Assembly: GCA_011634665.1 (NCBI GenBank)
Contig: WAEK01000013.1
Coordinates: 1,286,501 to 1,350,500, forward strand
DNA length: 64,000 nt
Direction of reading: 5' to 3'
Source of the DNA: Mortierella sp. BCC40632
Lineage: Eukaryota; Mortierellomycota; Mortierellomycetes; Mortierellales; Mortierellaceae
The notes under the pieces were generated by a model. The model had not been told where the DNA came from, searched no databases, and worked only from the letters and a program-made list of their open reading frames with translations. This document shows positions 46,986-59,487 of this stretch, in pieces. The translations under genes were made by a program, and so were the position numbers. Positions within the stretch are counted from its first letter, which is position 1. Every line of letters starts with the position of its first letter.

Positions 46986-49900
46986 TTACCGACTCACCAC
47001 CGTACCAGGGTTTAGTCGGAAGTCACTAAACAAAAGGGAAGGATGGAAATTGTTAACAGACGCAAGTCGTAGCAATCAGGCTATTGGACCATAGAACATT
47101 ATTTCTTAAACAGACTTACACAAATGCAAGGCTAGAGTCTGAGCTCATGGAGGCCATCAAAGACCGCTTAGGGTGGAACGCAGCCCTGAAGACACGCTTG
47201 TCTATCGTAGGGTAAGGTAAATAGCATCCAAAAAGAATTGCGGATCAAAATATCCAGAGGTTACTGTTAGTGAAAGAGAAGGAAAAAGGAAGAAAAGTAA
47301 AAAAAGCCTCTCTTCTCCTTTCAGGCCTTACCATGAACATCAATTGATTGTCCTGCACCACCTCGTTGAGTATTCTTCCATCGGATATCCCAGATATTGA
47401 TCTTGGACTCGACCTGCATCCCACAGCTCACCAGGTTGCCATCAGGATGCCATGAAGGCATAATACACTTGGACAGATTATCGGCACACTGGAATCCAAA
47501 CTTGAGAACAGGGGTCTCGAACCTCGTTCTCATATCATGAAGCGTCAGTTGATTCGAGGTCGTTGCATGACAGATCAACATCAAGTTCGAGTCTTGTGGA
47601 TTCGGGGCAAGATGAGTGATCCGCCCTTGGTCGACGGATTTGTGTTCCAGCACAATATCAGATCGTTCCATGTTCCAACCCAAGACTTTGCAGTCCATTC
47701 CTCCAGAGTAGAGTGTTTTTGAGTGAGGTGCATAGTAAATGGACTGAATGGTGCTCGTGTGCTTTGAGTGGATTGTCTTTTGCCGGATGGGGACGTAATC
47801 GCCTCCTGAGCTCTCATTCGAAAACTTCCAGTGCACCTAAGGTAGTGAGAGAGAGAGGAAGAGAGAGGGAAAATGAGAAATAGGGTTTAAGCGACGGTTG
47901 AAAAGAAGACGATTTTTCCTTTTTTCCCATGTCCAATCATAACATACAATCTGTTTGTCTCGGCCTGCGGTGGCCATGGTTACTCCATTCGAGTCCTCCG
48001 CCATACTGGTCATACACAAGATCCCACCTTTGAGGGGATCATGTGGCATTTCCTGCAATCTCTGCATCCTCCACTGGAGACCTCCGTTCGATGACGTCCG
48101 GGTCTGCTTGGAGGACGTTAGGTGGATCAAAGAGAGTTGTCGATTAAGTGGTACACCGTCCTTGGTAGCTGTCGCTACGGCCAGCGTGCCGTTTCCGACC
48201 CAACACACATCTTCCGCCCATGGCATATCAAGAGAACTCTTGGAAATGGTAGTCAATGTTTTCCGACTCTCCAGATCCCAAAAGTGCATTGAGCTATAAT
48301 ATTTAAAGGTAAAGAGTGAGCTTGGCGGGAAAATGGCTTTGTTCTCAGGCATGATGCTCCAGGAAAAAAAAAAGAAACATCCAAGTAGGCTCATAGGACA
48401 TACCCATCAAATGCTGTGGTCACCATCATTTCTTCCATTTCAGAACCTGCAATGGGATCATGAAGAACCATGGTCTTTGCTTTACGTGAAAAAAACTTGG
48501 ATCGGACATCCTTGTGAACCACAGTCAGAGTCTCAAGATGATTGGAAGAAGCAATAGGTATCTGTCCCTGTTGTTTGGTCTTGCTTCGTTTGACTGGTTG
48601 CTTAGCCACCGCGGATGTTGTTGTCATTGATAAAGAGGCTGGAGGCGCTGCATTCTGAGTATGGGTGCTACTGGAAGCCTTGGAGGATGAAGAAGATACT
48701 TTGCTGCCCATGCTTACAATGTTGGTATTGCTGCTGTTAATTCCAACGTTGGTCGCGACAGCCTTCTCGCTGTGCGATGAACGAGCGGGTGTAGCAACAG
48801 TAAGCGACCGTCCTAATCCTGCATTTGCCGCTTCTCGTCCAATGATATCGTCCAAGTTCCGGAACTGTCTTTCAAGTTTCCGACTGAGATCTCGAATCTT
48901 CTTGGAGGATGCCTTAACTTTGTCACAGTACTTGGCATGCTTCGTCCGAGCCCTCTCAAGCTACGCCATTATTAAACAAGGGGGTCAAGCATAACAGAGG
49001 AGATACGTGTAAGTATTGGTGACACGAATGGACAAAGTTGCCTTCTTTCCATGTCTCAACGTTTCTTCGTACCTCTAAGAGTAAATCATGGATAGCTCCA
49101 TGGTGCTTCAGCCTTGAGGCACCTGGAAATAACTGTTCATCATGCCCTGAATCTGAAGAGTCGTCGTCTCCATCTGAAGAGGTCGATGAATCCGAAGACG
49201 ATCCTGAGCTAGAAGAGTCTTTCATTTCCTTTTTGCGCTTGTGCCGACGATGCTTTGAAGACGATGAGCTTTCCTTGTGCTTTTTCTTGCGATGAGTGGA
49301 CGAGGACGACATCTGGTTGGGTTCAAGTCCGGAAGAGAGGACGCCTGCATCCATTGGGTCCGCGATGATATTCAAGGCATCCTTGGCCTTGACAGATGGC
49401 GACTGTGTATTATCTTGTTCGCGCTCCTGTTGCTGCTGTCTTGTCTGCGGGTCAGGGCCGCTTCGCATTTTTACACGCCAGTCTACCTCCTTGTCAGATG
49501 TATCGGACTCGGAAGAGCTGGCGGGCGAAAGGCTCTTCAAGGGTTCTGTCTCCCGAGTAGCCTTTTCCTGCTGCCTTGATTCGATTGTGGCGCTGTTAAC
49601 CTCAGGATCTTTGTGGGCAGCAGGGCGCTTTCTGCGCTCGGGTGAATGACTTTCACTTCTTCGCTTTTGAGTCCTGCTTTCTTCGGGACGTTTGTGGGAC
49701 GATGACTGTCCGGAGGAGTCGGGATTCTTTGTTTCTCGGTCAGGGTGGCTATGAGGTCCAGGAGGAAGTAGACGGTTCCTTTGGTCCTGGTAATAGTCAT
49801 AGTCATAAAATTGGCGACCATGTCGAGTTTGATCCTGTAGAAACCTGTCTTCAGAGTGTCGTCGCTGACCCCCGTAGCTGCTTGGATGACCGTTGGGATA

Positions 49901-50620
49901 TTCCCTTGATCTTAATTCTCCACTTTGACCGTACCAAAAATGAGGGTCAGCGTTGGGTGGACCCATGGCATGGGGTGGCATTGGTAGGTGACTATGCCAA
50001 GGAGATGGTGGATAACCTGGATAATGCATTGGCATTGGTCCTTGATAATACATAGCACGATGGCGGTCATCCAAAGGTCCTGGTGGAGCAAAATCGCGAT
50101 CTCTTGGACCTAAGGGCTTATTCACTCGGGTGAGGTTGTCTTCCCCACTTTTGTTGCTAGGATGATCGTTGCGGAAGTTGTCCTCTTCATCTCTGTGGGT
50201 TATAGTATCGTTATTGTTGTGGTTTGGTCGAACAATTAGGGATTGGGATGATTCCTTGTCCTGGCTTGACGAGCCTGCTGAAGAGTTATGGCTGCGAGAG
50301 TGGTCTTCTGCTGAGGACAGAGTATCATGGTGGGCTCGAGCGTTCAATTGACTGTTCTGGTCCTCGCCTCCGCCTTGTTGCTGTAACATTGGATGATCGG
50401 TGGGCTCCTGCTTGACAGAAAAATCTTTCGGGAAGAGTTCGGTGATAGGAGCGTGTGGAATGCTGATAGGGGTTCCCTTGGACGAAGTTCCTGGAGCAGA
50501 AGGGGGCAAGCTTGAGTTTGGAGGTCTGCGAGAACGATGAAAGATGGAATTGGAAATGAGCGAGGGTGGAATGAGCGAAGCAACATCGGCCGGATGGCCA
50601 TTGTCGACTGGACTGGGCAT
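46986..50620 (-). CDS. WD40-repeat protein with long disordered N-terminus
   Basis: About 1025 residues from exons 50620-49073, 48960-48404, 48293-47948, 47836-47332, 47201-47120 and 47025-46986. Residues 1-515 are rich in Ser, Pro, His, Asp and Arg with an RS/RH-rich basic part (HSPERRKRP, KHRRHKRKKEMKD) and an acidic Ser tract, suggesting a nuclear protein. A short helical segment (LERARTKHAKYCDKVKASSK) and a Ser/Thr linker follow. From about residue 630, WD40 repeats are visible: FDGSMHFWDLESRKTL, MATAGRDKQIVHWKF, LYSGGMDCKVLGWNM, LVSCGMQVESKINIWDIRW and AAFHPKRSLMASMSSDSSLAF. A beta-propeller of at least six blades is likely. I do not recognise the family. The last exon could instead start at 46881 (donor GTGAGTC), giving a different short C-terminus. 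Confidence 0.78.
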
Positions 50621-51023
50621 TATGCTGGATTCAAGTTGGGCACAAGAGCGACTAGTGGCACACAATGTACGAATTGAGGGGCGAAGTCCAAGGCTGTGGC
50701 CACAATGGTTAGTGTAGATTCTTTTTTATTGTTACAGTGCCCCAAGTGCTGCACAAAGAAATGAGGATTTGGAAATGAGAGAGAAAAGGTTGTGGAAAAG
50801 AATGATGCAGGGGCTTTTGGAGACCTGTGGCGATGTGATCTTGGAAGCCTTTGGTCAAACAAAAGATAAAAAAAAAAAAAAAAAAGGGTGGCAAATGGTA
50901 TCAAAAGTCGCCTGCCAGTGGCTTGGATGCCATGTCGCACAGCTCCGCCCTGAACTCTCTTCCACATGCTCTTACCATTTGCTCATCTTGCACTCCAACC
51001 ATTCCCTTTGTCCAAAGCTACTG
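50621..51023. other. divergent promoter, WD40 gene and DcpS
   Basis: 403 nt separate the two start codons on opposite strands, so one shared promoter region probably serves both. A-run at about 50868-50885. Confidence 0.6.
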
Positions 51024-51374
51024 ATGCATCGCTTGTCAAATTTCGTGTTCAAATCTGTCCTCAATGAGGACCCTATCCTCAAGACTTTGACCCTGCTAGG
51101 AACACTTCCTACAGAAGTAGTCCCTACTGTTGCAGCTGGAGAAACAGACGAGACTGCGACGGTTCAACAGGCAATCCTTTTGATTGAAAAAACCCACTTT
51201 GCAAGCCAGTCAACAGAACGCAACATCGCGAAACGAATCGCCGAGCTCTTACCCACGGGCAGTAATGATATCTATCATTGGTGGAATGCTCTTCTAACTA
51301 GCGGTGAGGCATCAGACCCAGATTTGAAGATGACTATCATCTTTCCCGCCACGGAGACTGTGGGTGACAAAACG

Positions 51375-51410
<36 letters not shown>

Positions 51411-52169
51411 ATTCCATGGTCCCAGCAGAGTTTTACATTATTGTCATTAACCAAAAGATAATACCATTCTGATTTCGCATGTTTACGATGAACAGCACGT
51501 CCAAAAGTACTCGCGCCAGCCGCGCAAAATGATTACAGAGACACCTGAAATTTACAGGTCGAGTGTGTTGCCTTGGATCGAAAGCCAGCCCAAGAGCCGC
51601 ATCCAGTGGGTCTACAATATTCTTTCGGGGGTCAAAGAGGCAGAGAATGTTTTGATGCGAGATGATGATCCCGACACGGGATTCATCGTGCTGCCTGACA
51701 GGTAATCACATCACGCGCGTAATTGATTTTATCATCGGACGCATAGAGTGCGAACGAACAAGATATGCGGTACGGGCGCGATGTGAAAATAAGACCAACG
51801 TTATTTTTTTTTAACCTCTTTTTACGTCCCCATTTCCCTCTCTTCTCTCTTCCAGCAAATGGGATAAGCGGACGTTGTCGTCCCTCTATCTTTTGGCTAT
51901 CTCACAACGTAGCGATGTCCGTTCCTTGAGAGATCTCCGAGCAAAGCATTTGCCGATGCTCAAGAACATTCGCGACAAAGTTCTTGCCCTTGTTCCTGAA
52001 CAATTTCCAGGCGTTGCTCAAGATGAAGTCCGTTTGTTTGTTCACTACCACCCCAGCTATTGTAAGCAGAATCCTTTGAGTAGAAGGAATTGTTGTTTTT
52101 TCTTCTTATCTTGCTACCAGCATTGAGAAACATTGGCGTACTCTGTTGTACTTCATTGATGTTGCTAAC

Positions 52170-52206
<37 letters not shown>

Positions 52207-52411
52207 GATAGACCACTTCCATGTACACATAACCTATGTGAATGCAATGGTTCCTGGAAGTACCGTGGGACAGTCACATTTATTGGACACGATTATTGAC
52301 AATATTGAGAACATTGATCCTGGGTACTACGACAAGGCGTCCATTCGCTATGCTCTTGGCGTGAATCACCCCGTCTATGACTTGGTCACCAAAGCCAGCA
52401 CAACCGTTTAA
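51024..52411 (+). CDS. DCS1: scavenger mRNA-decapping enzyme (DcpS/Dcs1)
   Basis: A 315-residue HIT-family hydrolase that cleaves the m7GpppN cap left after 3'-to-5' mRNA decay. Exons are 51024-51359, 51496-51701, 51856-52061 and 52212-52411. The N-terminal dimer domain begins NFVFKSVLNEDPILKTLTLLGTLP; PATETHVQKYSRQPRKMITETPEIY is the typical hinge. The C-terminal HIT domain shows FVHYHPSYYHFHVHITYVNA, with the His-x-His-x-His triad at about residues 251, 253 and 255, split from the preceding Tyr by an intron. SIRYALGVNHPVYDL near the end also fits the family. The exon 1 donor is the weaker GTGGGT; it is the only one that keeps the frame into HVQKYSRQ. The ATG at 51024 precedes conserved sequence directly. 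Confidence 0.93.
52170..52203 (+). repeat. poly-T tract in DcpS intron 3
   Basis: About 32 T ending a few bases before the acceptor GATAG. Confidence 0.85.
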
Positions 52412-52442
52412 ACATTGGGTATAAAAAAGAGAGGAAGGGTTC

Positions 52443-52885
52443 TCATCCGGAAGAACTTATATCAGCTTTTTTTTTTAAAAAAAAAAAAAAGAGCCATACA
52501 TACAGAAATGTATCTGTCATCATTGTGGCTGCCCACGATTCCTCCCACGGGGGGTCAATCACTAGGAAAATAAACAAATAAAGAAAAAGAAAAAAAATCA
52601 CTTCACTCTGATACACATACCCTGTGGGACCCATCCATTGGGGACAGTTAGAAGTTGGACGCGTAAAGCACGTCAATAGGGTATTACCAAACAGCTTGAT
52701 GCTTTCAAAGATGGAGAGAGAATAGTTACAGCATTAGCAATGAGAGCAAAGCTCACCGAGTACACTCTTGAACGTTCCTATTCTGAGAGTTCTCCCAAAT
52801 GGTCTACTGTATACCACAGAGCTTTTGGTTGTTCTTCAACAAGCGCGTCCACCTCGGCATTCCACCACTTGTCAAGGAACAAAGA

Positions 52886-52916
<31 letters not shown>

Positions 52917-53643
52917 AATCGCGCTCAATCCCTAAAGACCAGTGGGCTGTTGGGGTGCAGTTACTTCACGGATGAACCATTTCCGCGCGGTGGCAACGTG
53001 CTCTCGGTGTTGTTGACAGGTCTACCAGACGTGGTATGATGTGTGCTTGCTGCTGTGCCCGAAATTCTGGGCATACAGGATTTTTTTACTTTTGCCAGAG
53101 CCCTGACTTTAACTCAATGGTTTCTCTACTTCCGCTCAATTTTCTTCTATTCTGGGTGGCCGAGTGGTCAGTTTCTCTTCCTTTTTCATCTCTGACACCC
53201 GTTACCTTGCTTTCTCTCTTGCTTTCCTTGTCTACTCTCACTTTTTGTCTTTCCTCACCACACACCCTTAGTCTCTTCAGCATCCCCATTCAGAATCGCC
53301 AACTTCACGTCGCTCAAATCCTCTGCTTCGGACCCTTCACCCTTCGGATAGAATTGACCATTTTGAACCTTACTCTGACCTGGCTCGTCTTCCCACATCT
53401 GCGGACTTGATCGGACAAAGACCGGTTTTCGGACAAGAACAGCGGTGTACTGTGGATCAATTCTGCACAAAACTGTCCCGAGGTAGAGATGACTCCAATG
53501 GAGGTAACGATGTACTCGGGACTAATAGAGATAGCTAACCCTGAGGTCCAGCAGGGTCGCTTCTAGAATGTCCATCCTCTCTTCCTACTTACTTTTTCAA
53601 CTTGAAAAGTAGTACGATTTAACCGCTCACAGTCCGCCACCAT
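52443..53643 (-). pseudogene. unrecognised multi-exon gene, structure unresolved or decayed
   Basis: Several short stretches on the minus strand read like protein and are flanked by splice signals, but I cannot join all of them in frame. They are: ATG at 53643 (MVADCERLNRTTFQVEK, donor GTAAGT after 53593); 53562-53516 (KRPCWTSGLAISISPE, donor GTACAT); 53462 onward (IDPQYTAVLVRKPVFVRSSP, then an acidic part ending near 53270); a piece near 53000 (CQQHREHVATARKWFIRE, donor GTAACT); one near 52870 (WWNAEVDALVEEQPKALWYT); and one near 52700-52620 (IKLFGNTLLTCFTRP). A small unknown intron-rich gene is the likeliest reading; a decaying gene is the alternative. No homologue is recognised. It ends about 30 nt from the DcpS stop, convergently. 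Confidence 0.4.
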
Positions 53644-53925
53644 TGGTTTTTTCTTTCTTTGTTTGTTTTTCTTTTCTTTGTTTCTCTTTCTCTTACTTCA
53701 CCTTTCTCTCTCCCCAGTCATCCTTTCCTTCAACAGCTTGGTTCCATTCTTCACTCCACTCAGAAAAAGCCCTTCATTGTTCGCCACCAACTCCCACTCC
53801 CATATCCAGGAACCGTCTGTCAATCCGAGCCGTCCCTTTGACCCCAGCAGTGTTTTATCGACGACGCTCCAGGAGCGACAAGAGAGAGAGAAAAAGAGAG
53901 AAAGAAAGAGACAGAGACACTGGGA

Positions 53926-56161
53926 ATGAGAACACATCGCCCGAATAGAGGCGCACGCTCGTATGGGGGTCATACTTCCTGCCCCTCCCAGTCAGGGTCA
54001 TCTTCGTCTAGTAGCTTCACAGCCATGACAATGAAGTTTCTCTTCTCACTGACCATGCTCCTGGTCCAGCTCAGTATGCTCTCTTCGACCTCCATGACGA
54101 CCACCCACGCCCTACCATCTACTTGGCCCTTGCGGCTTGTCACCAACTATACCGATACCCCACCTTTATCCCAACCTTCCGATCATCTCATCCTTGATGT
54201 TGGTCAAAAGACTCACATCTCTTCCAGGAACATCGCATTGGGCATTATCCTTATCCTCTTGGGACTTGTCCAGTTATTCTTCGGTTTTCGGCTCATTCGC
54301 CTGACGCTCTTTGTAACCGGATTCTTATCCTGGGGTATGTTATGTTTGACTGCAGCTCCTCGCCCATTTTTGTTGCTCTTGTGAGTTGTACGACTCTGCA
54401 TTTCTCGGGTCGATGCAACTACTCCTCCAGGATGCCGGGCATTATTAGTGGCGCGCTCTGTTCCTCAAGAGAGTGCATCAATTTTGTCTATTCTAAAGAT
54501 TCCAAAGAAGAAGAAAAAGAGCGAGAGATACTAATCCGCCGATTTGCTGTGCAACCTCTCCTCTCTCTTTTTTTTTACACATAGCTGTTTGCTCAATGTT
54601 GGTGATGTTCCTTGTCCGTTGGGATCTAAAGTATTATTTCTTCAAGGCATCATCACCATATTTTTGGGCATGGCTCTTACCAGGTCTTGTCGGGGCCATC
54701 CTTTCGTTTCGATTTTGGGACTTGGGAGTGGCCTTTGCAGGTGGCTTTGGCGGGTTCGCGTTGGCGATGGGGATCAATGCCGCGTCTCATCACAAGATCA
54801 GTGTGCCAGGCAAATGGGCCATCCTGGCGATCCTTGTTCTTGTCGGGGCGGCCATCGCGACTTTTTATGAGCGGTTCTCGATCATTCTGGGCACGAGCTT
54901 TGCAGGCGCGTCGATGGTGATGTACGGGATTGATGAGTTTGTCCAGGTTGGTTACCGAGAGATCCTTATCATTTTCAAAGTCGGTCGAAAGTCACTCCTC
55001 TACCATGCCAACAAATCTGTCTACATAATGTTGGGATGTTCTCTCATTCTGGCAGGTGTCGGAATCGGCTGGGAGTTCTGGCATCATGCCAAACCAATGT
55101 TGGTGGAGCGAAGAGCCCTATTCAGGATCTATGGACGACCGTTTGGAAAGAGACCCCAGAAACTGTTTGGCCAAAAGATCAAGCGTCGGATTCGAGCCAT
55201 GAGTTGGTATGAGTACCTGACCAGTTGCATGTGTCTTCGTCGAAAGACGGCCGAGGAGGTTCTTTACGAGGATGAAGACGAGTGTCATAATGGAGGCAGC
55301 CAGCAGCTACCCACAGTTGCAGATCCCCACCAACACAAGGTCAAACTACCGAAGACAGAGCCCACTGTTGCAGACAAGATTTCCAAGAAGGAGGTCTTTG
55401 AATCCTTGCAAGGCGTTAGTGGCGAAAGTGATATCACATCCTCATCCCAGACAGTCTCTCATCTTGACGTTCACGCGGCTGTTGTTGGTGGAGACGTTGA
55501 TAAGAGGACGAGGCGAGAGAGTATCGTTTCAGTAGGCTCAGTATCGATTGTGATTGAAGAGACGGATTATGTGGATGCTCTCGACTCGGATACCCCTACT
55601 CCAGACAGAATCGAGAGCAGTGCAGAATCCATGGTTACAACCATTGAAGAGATTGAGAGCAGTCACCACCAAGCAGATACTTCAGAGCATGCTCAATCAA
55701 GCATGGCAAGGACAGGCGCTGGCATGACGACCACGACGGTGACTTTGAATACCAGCACGAATCACCATTCGTCCTATTCTAGAACCACAACCACAACCAC
55801 TGCTGGTAGAACTACAATGACCCCCCTAGACAAGAGAGTCGAAAGCTCCTTGGACCGTGGCAATGACCAACCAGGAATGATTTCAGAGACCACCGAGATT
55901 GTTGTACAACACCCGATTCCAGAGATTTTCATTATTGAGGACGATCATAAAGTGAACAGTCATTCCTCGTCACATTCATCTTCCACCAGCAGTAGAAGTA
56001 CTGTCGAGAAAATGAGGAGCGGACAAAATCTAGAGCATCTGAAAGGCACGGTCACCACGACCACATCGACAACAACGGCCGAGGATGTAAGGTCTACTAG
56101 GCATTCTTCGATGACCACGACCAAGTCGACCAAAACGACGACGACATCCTCTAATTCATAG
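53926..56161 (+). CDS. TMEM198-like (DUF4203) multi-pass membrane protein
   Basis: A 661-residue protein from exons 53926-54334 and 54585-56161. An N-terminal signal sequence (MKFLFSLTMLLVQLSML) is followed by a lumenal part with one possible N-glycosylation site (NYT). Then come about seven hydrophobic segments: IALGIILILLGLVQLFFGF, LTLFVTGFLSWG, AVCSMLVMFLVR, WAWLLPGLVGAILSF, GVAFAGGFGGFALAMG, AILAILVLVGAAIATF and MLGCSLILAGVGIGW. The GxxG-rich segments fit the DUF4203/TMEM198 family. The remaining 340 residues are a cytosolic tail, first basic, then rich in Ser/Thr and acidic residues with many TTTTT and HSS repeats. The in-frame ATG at 54025 places the signal sequence at the very N-terminus and may be the true start; 53926 is the first ATG. 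Function unknown. Confidence 0.8.
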
Positions 56162-56896
56162 TGACGGCGCTTTTATCTTCCGACTCTGAGTAGACAGTGA
56201 CAGCAATAGAGACTATTGTTCTGGGTGCGGATAGAGCGGCTTTATTGAAGAGAGAAAGGAGACAAAAAAAAAAGTAATACATAATACAGACTTCATCATT
56301 AATTTTATCTTCAGGCACATTCTACGCAGATAGAGTGGATGAGAAAGGAGAGACAAAGGGAAGGAAGAATAAGAAGGATATAGACGAGGATTCATCTTCT
56401 ATGCTGGAAAAAAAAAAAAAAAAAAGCATTCCTCTGTCCGCGAGCAAAAGAGTTCATCGCTCGACAAAACTAGTGGTGGAAAGAAGGGGGTGGGGGTGGG
56501 GGGTGAACGAGCCTCAAATGTATTATGCGTTTTTTTTTTTTTTTTTTTGTTGTTTTGGTAGACTGACAAGTAGTGCGATCAAAATGGGGAGGGGAGAAGG
56601 GGTTGAGAGACAGGGACAGGCCAACAGTCTGCAGACTCTTGCCTAACCTCTTCTCTCCTAAAAAAAAGGTATCTATGCGCCGTTTCTTATTGTCCCGCTC
56701 GGTCCACCCTGCAGGACAAATGGAAACAATCGCGGACTCAATAGACCAAATGACATATGTTCATGTGTCAGCATTGTTTTTTTTTTTTTTTTTTTTTGTG
56801 AAGGGTTCGGAGGCTCGATGGGAAAGAAAACTGTTGTTGATGTAATGTAGTGAAATGCATAATGGGGGTTGACGAAGAAGGAAAGAAAAAAATGGA
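56162..56896. other. convergent 3' region
   Basis: Between the TMEM198-like gene and ADE2. Holds A/T runs (56408-56425, 56530-56548, 56777-56797) and a G-rich stretch (56487-56506). No gene seen. Confidence 0.55.
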
Positions 56897-59001
56897 CTAA
56901 TGCTTGATGTACTCGTACTTCTCCCAGCCGACACGATCCAAGGTATCAATCTTGCCCAAGACTTCCTTCTCCATCGAGTCTTGGTACTTGGCCATCCTAT
57001 CCAGGTAAGAAGGAATAAAGCTGCCTAGTGTACGCACGGCGAGGAGTGCAGCGTTGGTACTGTTGTTGATCGCCACAGTCGCCACAGGAACTCCACGCTA
57101 GAAAGTATCACAACAAACAAAAGGAAGAAGTCAAGGGGAGGAAGGAAGGGTCATGCAATTGAGAGACATGTATAGGACTAATCAGTAAAAAAACAAACAA
57201 AACAGGTGTCCAAGCGCAGGTCAATGCAGATCACAAATGCTCGGGAGGGTCATGACAAAGTTTCATAACTTACAGGCATCTGGACAATCGAATGCAAAGA
57301 ATCCACACCATCCAAGGTACTTCCACGGACTGGAACACCGATGACAGGAAGAGGAGTTAAAGCAGCCACCATTCCAGGCAGATGAGCAGCTCCACCAGCA
57401 CCAGCGATAATGACTTTGATTCCTCGCTTGTCAGCCATTTTGCCAAACTTGTACATCCGCTCTGGAGTCCTGTGGGCAGAGACCAAGGAAAGCTCAAAGG
57501 GGACCGACATCTTGGTCAAGATCTGGGCAGCAGCCTCCATCACCTTCAGGTCGCTGTCCGAACCCATCACAATCGAGACCAAAGGATCAATGCTGTAGGG
57601 CGAGGCGTCGTTGGGGTCCATGAGCTTGACCATAGGCAAGAGCCGTTCGTGAACTTCCTGCATGCAGTCTCCCACGACCGTGATATGGCCCATCTTACGT
57701 CCAGCCTTGCATTCCTTCTTGCCATAGAGATGGGTAGTTGCTCCAGGAATCGTGTAGGCGAGTTCACAGGCCTCATAGGTCTTGGAGCCGGCACCAAGGA
57801 TGTTGAGCATACCAGCGGCCTGGACCTTCATGTCTGTTGAGCCAAGGGGAAGGCCAAGGATAGCGCGGAGGTGGTTCTCATACTGGGAGGTGTGGCAAGC
57901 CTCGATAGTGTAATGACCCGAGTTGTGTGGACGGGGAGCGATCTCGTTCAACAGGATCTGGCCTAGAAGAGAGTCGCGAGCAGTCATCCCAGGAAAGAAG
58001 AAAAATAAAACATTAGAAAAAAAAACGAGTCAAATTTTCTTTGCCCGCTCCCCCCATGTAAGCTTGTTTTTGTTGTTCAGTGCGGGGGACCTTTCGGATA
58101 TTGAAATGAGTCAGCCAAGATACACAGCTATAGCGGGCGATTGTGGGCGAGTTGGGGATGGGAAAAGTGTGAAGTTCTGCTTACCGTCCTCCATCAAGAA
58201 CATCTCGACTCCAAAGACGCCTGCGCCCGAGAGACTCGAGATGGCATTCTCGGCAACTTTCCGAGCATGTTCCTGGATCGAGGTAGAAAAGGTCTCGTCC
58301 GAGGTGCCCTTGAGTCCACGACCGACCTGGGCAGGAGCGAAGACCAAATGGCAGATGTTGTTCTTGTGTACAGTCTCGACCACAGGGTAGGAACGAACCT
58401 CACCCGTAACAGACCGAACAACCATCACAGCCAGCTCCCGGTCAAACTTTGCCCAGCGCTCGGCATAAAGAGGCACGCCAGGAGCGAGCTTAGAGCGAGC
58501 GTCTTTGAGGTCGTCTGCAGAACGGACCACATAGTTGCCTTTGCCGTCGTAGGCCAGGGTCTTGGCCTTGAGCATGAAGGGATATCCAAAGTCGCGACCA
58601 GCCATTTCGATGGCCTCCTGGTCTGGACAGTCCATGGAATCTGCCAATGGGATGCCAAACTTGGCAAGATGCTGCTTCTGGAGGTACTTGTCCTGGATCA
58701 AGCGAATGGTGGCGGGTGTAGGCTGGATTGAGCGACCAGCTGCCTCAAGCTCCGTGAGAACAGTGGTGTCAACGTGCTCGATCTCGACCGTGATCACGTC
58801 AACAGAATTGGCAAGCTCCCTAATCTTGACGGGGTCCTTGAAACTTCCCTGAAGATGGCTCTGGAGCGAGTTGATCTGTTTGGCAGGAGCATCAGTGGGC
58901 TCGTCAAGAATGGTGAGGCTGATGTTGAGGCGCGATGCAGCCTCTTGGACCATGCGTCCGAGCTGACCTCCTCCGAGAATGCCGACGGTACGAGACTCCA
59001 T
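56897..59001 (-). CDS. ADE2: phosphoribosylaminoimidazole carboxylase (PurK-PurE fusion)
   Basis: A 568-residue enzyme of purine synthesis that carboxylates aminoimidazole ribotide to CAIR; yeast Ade2 has 571 residues. Exons are 59001-58185, 57962-57274 and 57097-56897, in frame. The ATP-grasp PurK-like part starts with [17 protein letters not shown] and includes [27 protein letters not shown] and [18 protein letters not shown]. The PurE-like part follows from about residue 410: [54 protein letters not shown] and, after the last intron, [20 protein letters not shown]. The order PurK then PurE is the fungal arrangement, and all landmarks are intact. Loss of this enzyme gives red, adenine-requiring colonies in many fungi. 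Confidence 0.97.
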
Positions 59002-59465
59002 GGTTTGAGACAGAGCGATGACAATAGTGCAACTGCTGTTAGGATGAACAATGATGGTCCAGCTGGGTGCTCCTGATCGGATCGAAAGGAAAGAGAGAGA
59101 GAGAGCAGGGAAGATCGAGATCAGAAGAGAAGAGAAGAGAAGAGGAGGAGGACGTCGAACTCATCCAGAGACGTTCAAAAAAGGAGAAATGCGGGGTGAG
59201 TTCTGTCCAGCTACTCCCCACCCACGTACGGCCCTGTTGACCTGGCGCGCCGTGCTCTATTTTGCACAAACACACATACGTAGGGTGCCCGCTGGACAGG
59301 GCAGAGGGCTAGTGGGGGGAGAGGAGACGGACGGACGACTGGATAGGTCTCGACGAGTAAATTTTTCTTGTTTTGTTGGGCCCCAAGGCGGAAGTGTGGG
59401 CGGCCACCCATGGAGAAGCACACTACTCTCTTCGCTGCTTCTTGACCTTACCCAGCTCCCAGGGC

Positions 59466-59487
59466 CATCCCGCAGGCCCGCGGGATG
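59466..59487. repeat. inverted repeat upstream of ADE2
   Basis: CATCCCGC and GCGGGATG form perfect 8-bp arms around AGGCCC, about 465 nt upstream of the ADE2 ATG. Possible binding palindrome for a dimeric regulator, or chance. Confidence 0.5.

Noticed and set aside
53148..53175. tRNA-like piece (GGTGGCCGAGTGGTCAG)
   Set aside because: It resembles the 5' part of a Ser/Leu tRNA, but no anticodon arm, T-arm or acceptor partner follows.
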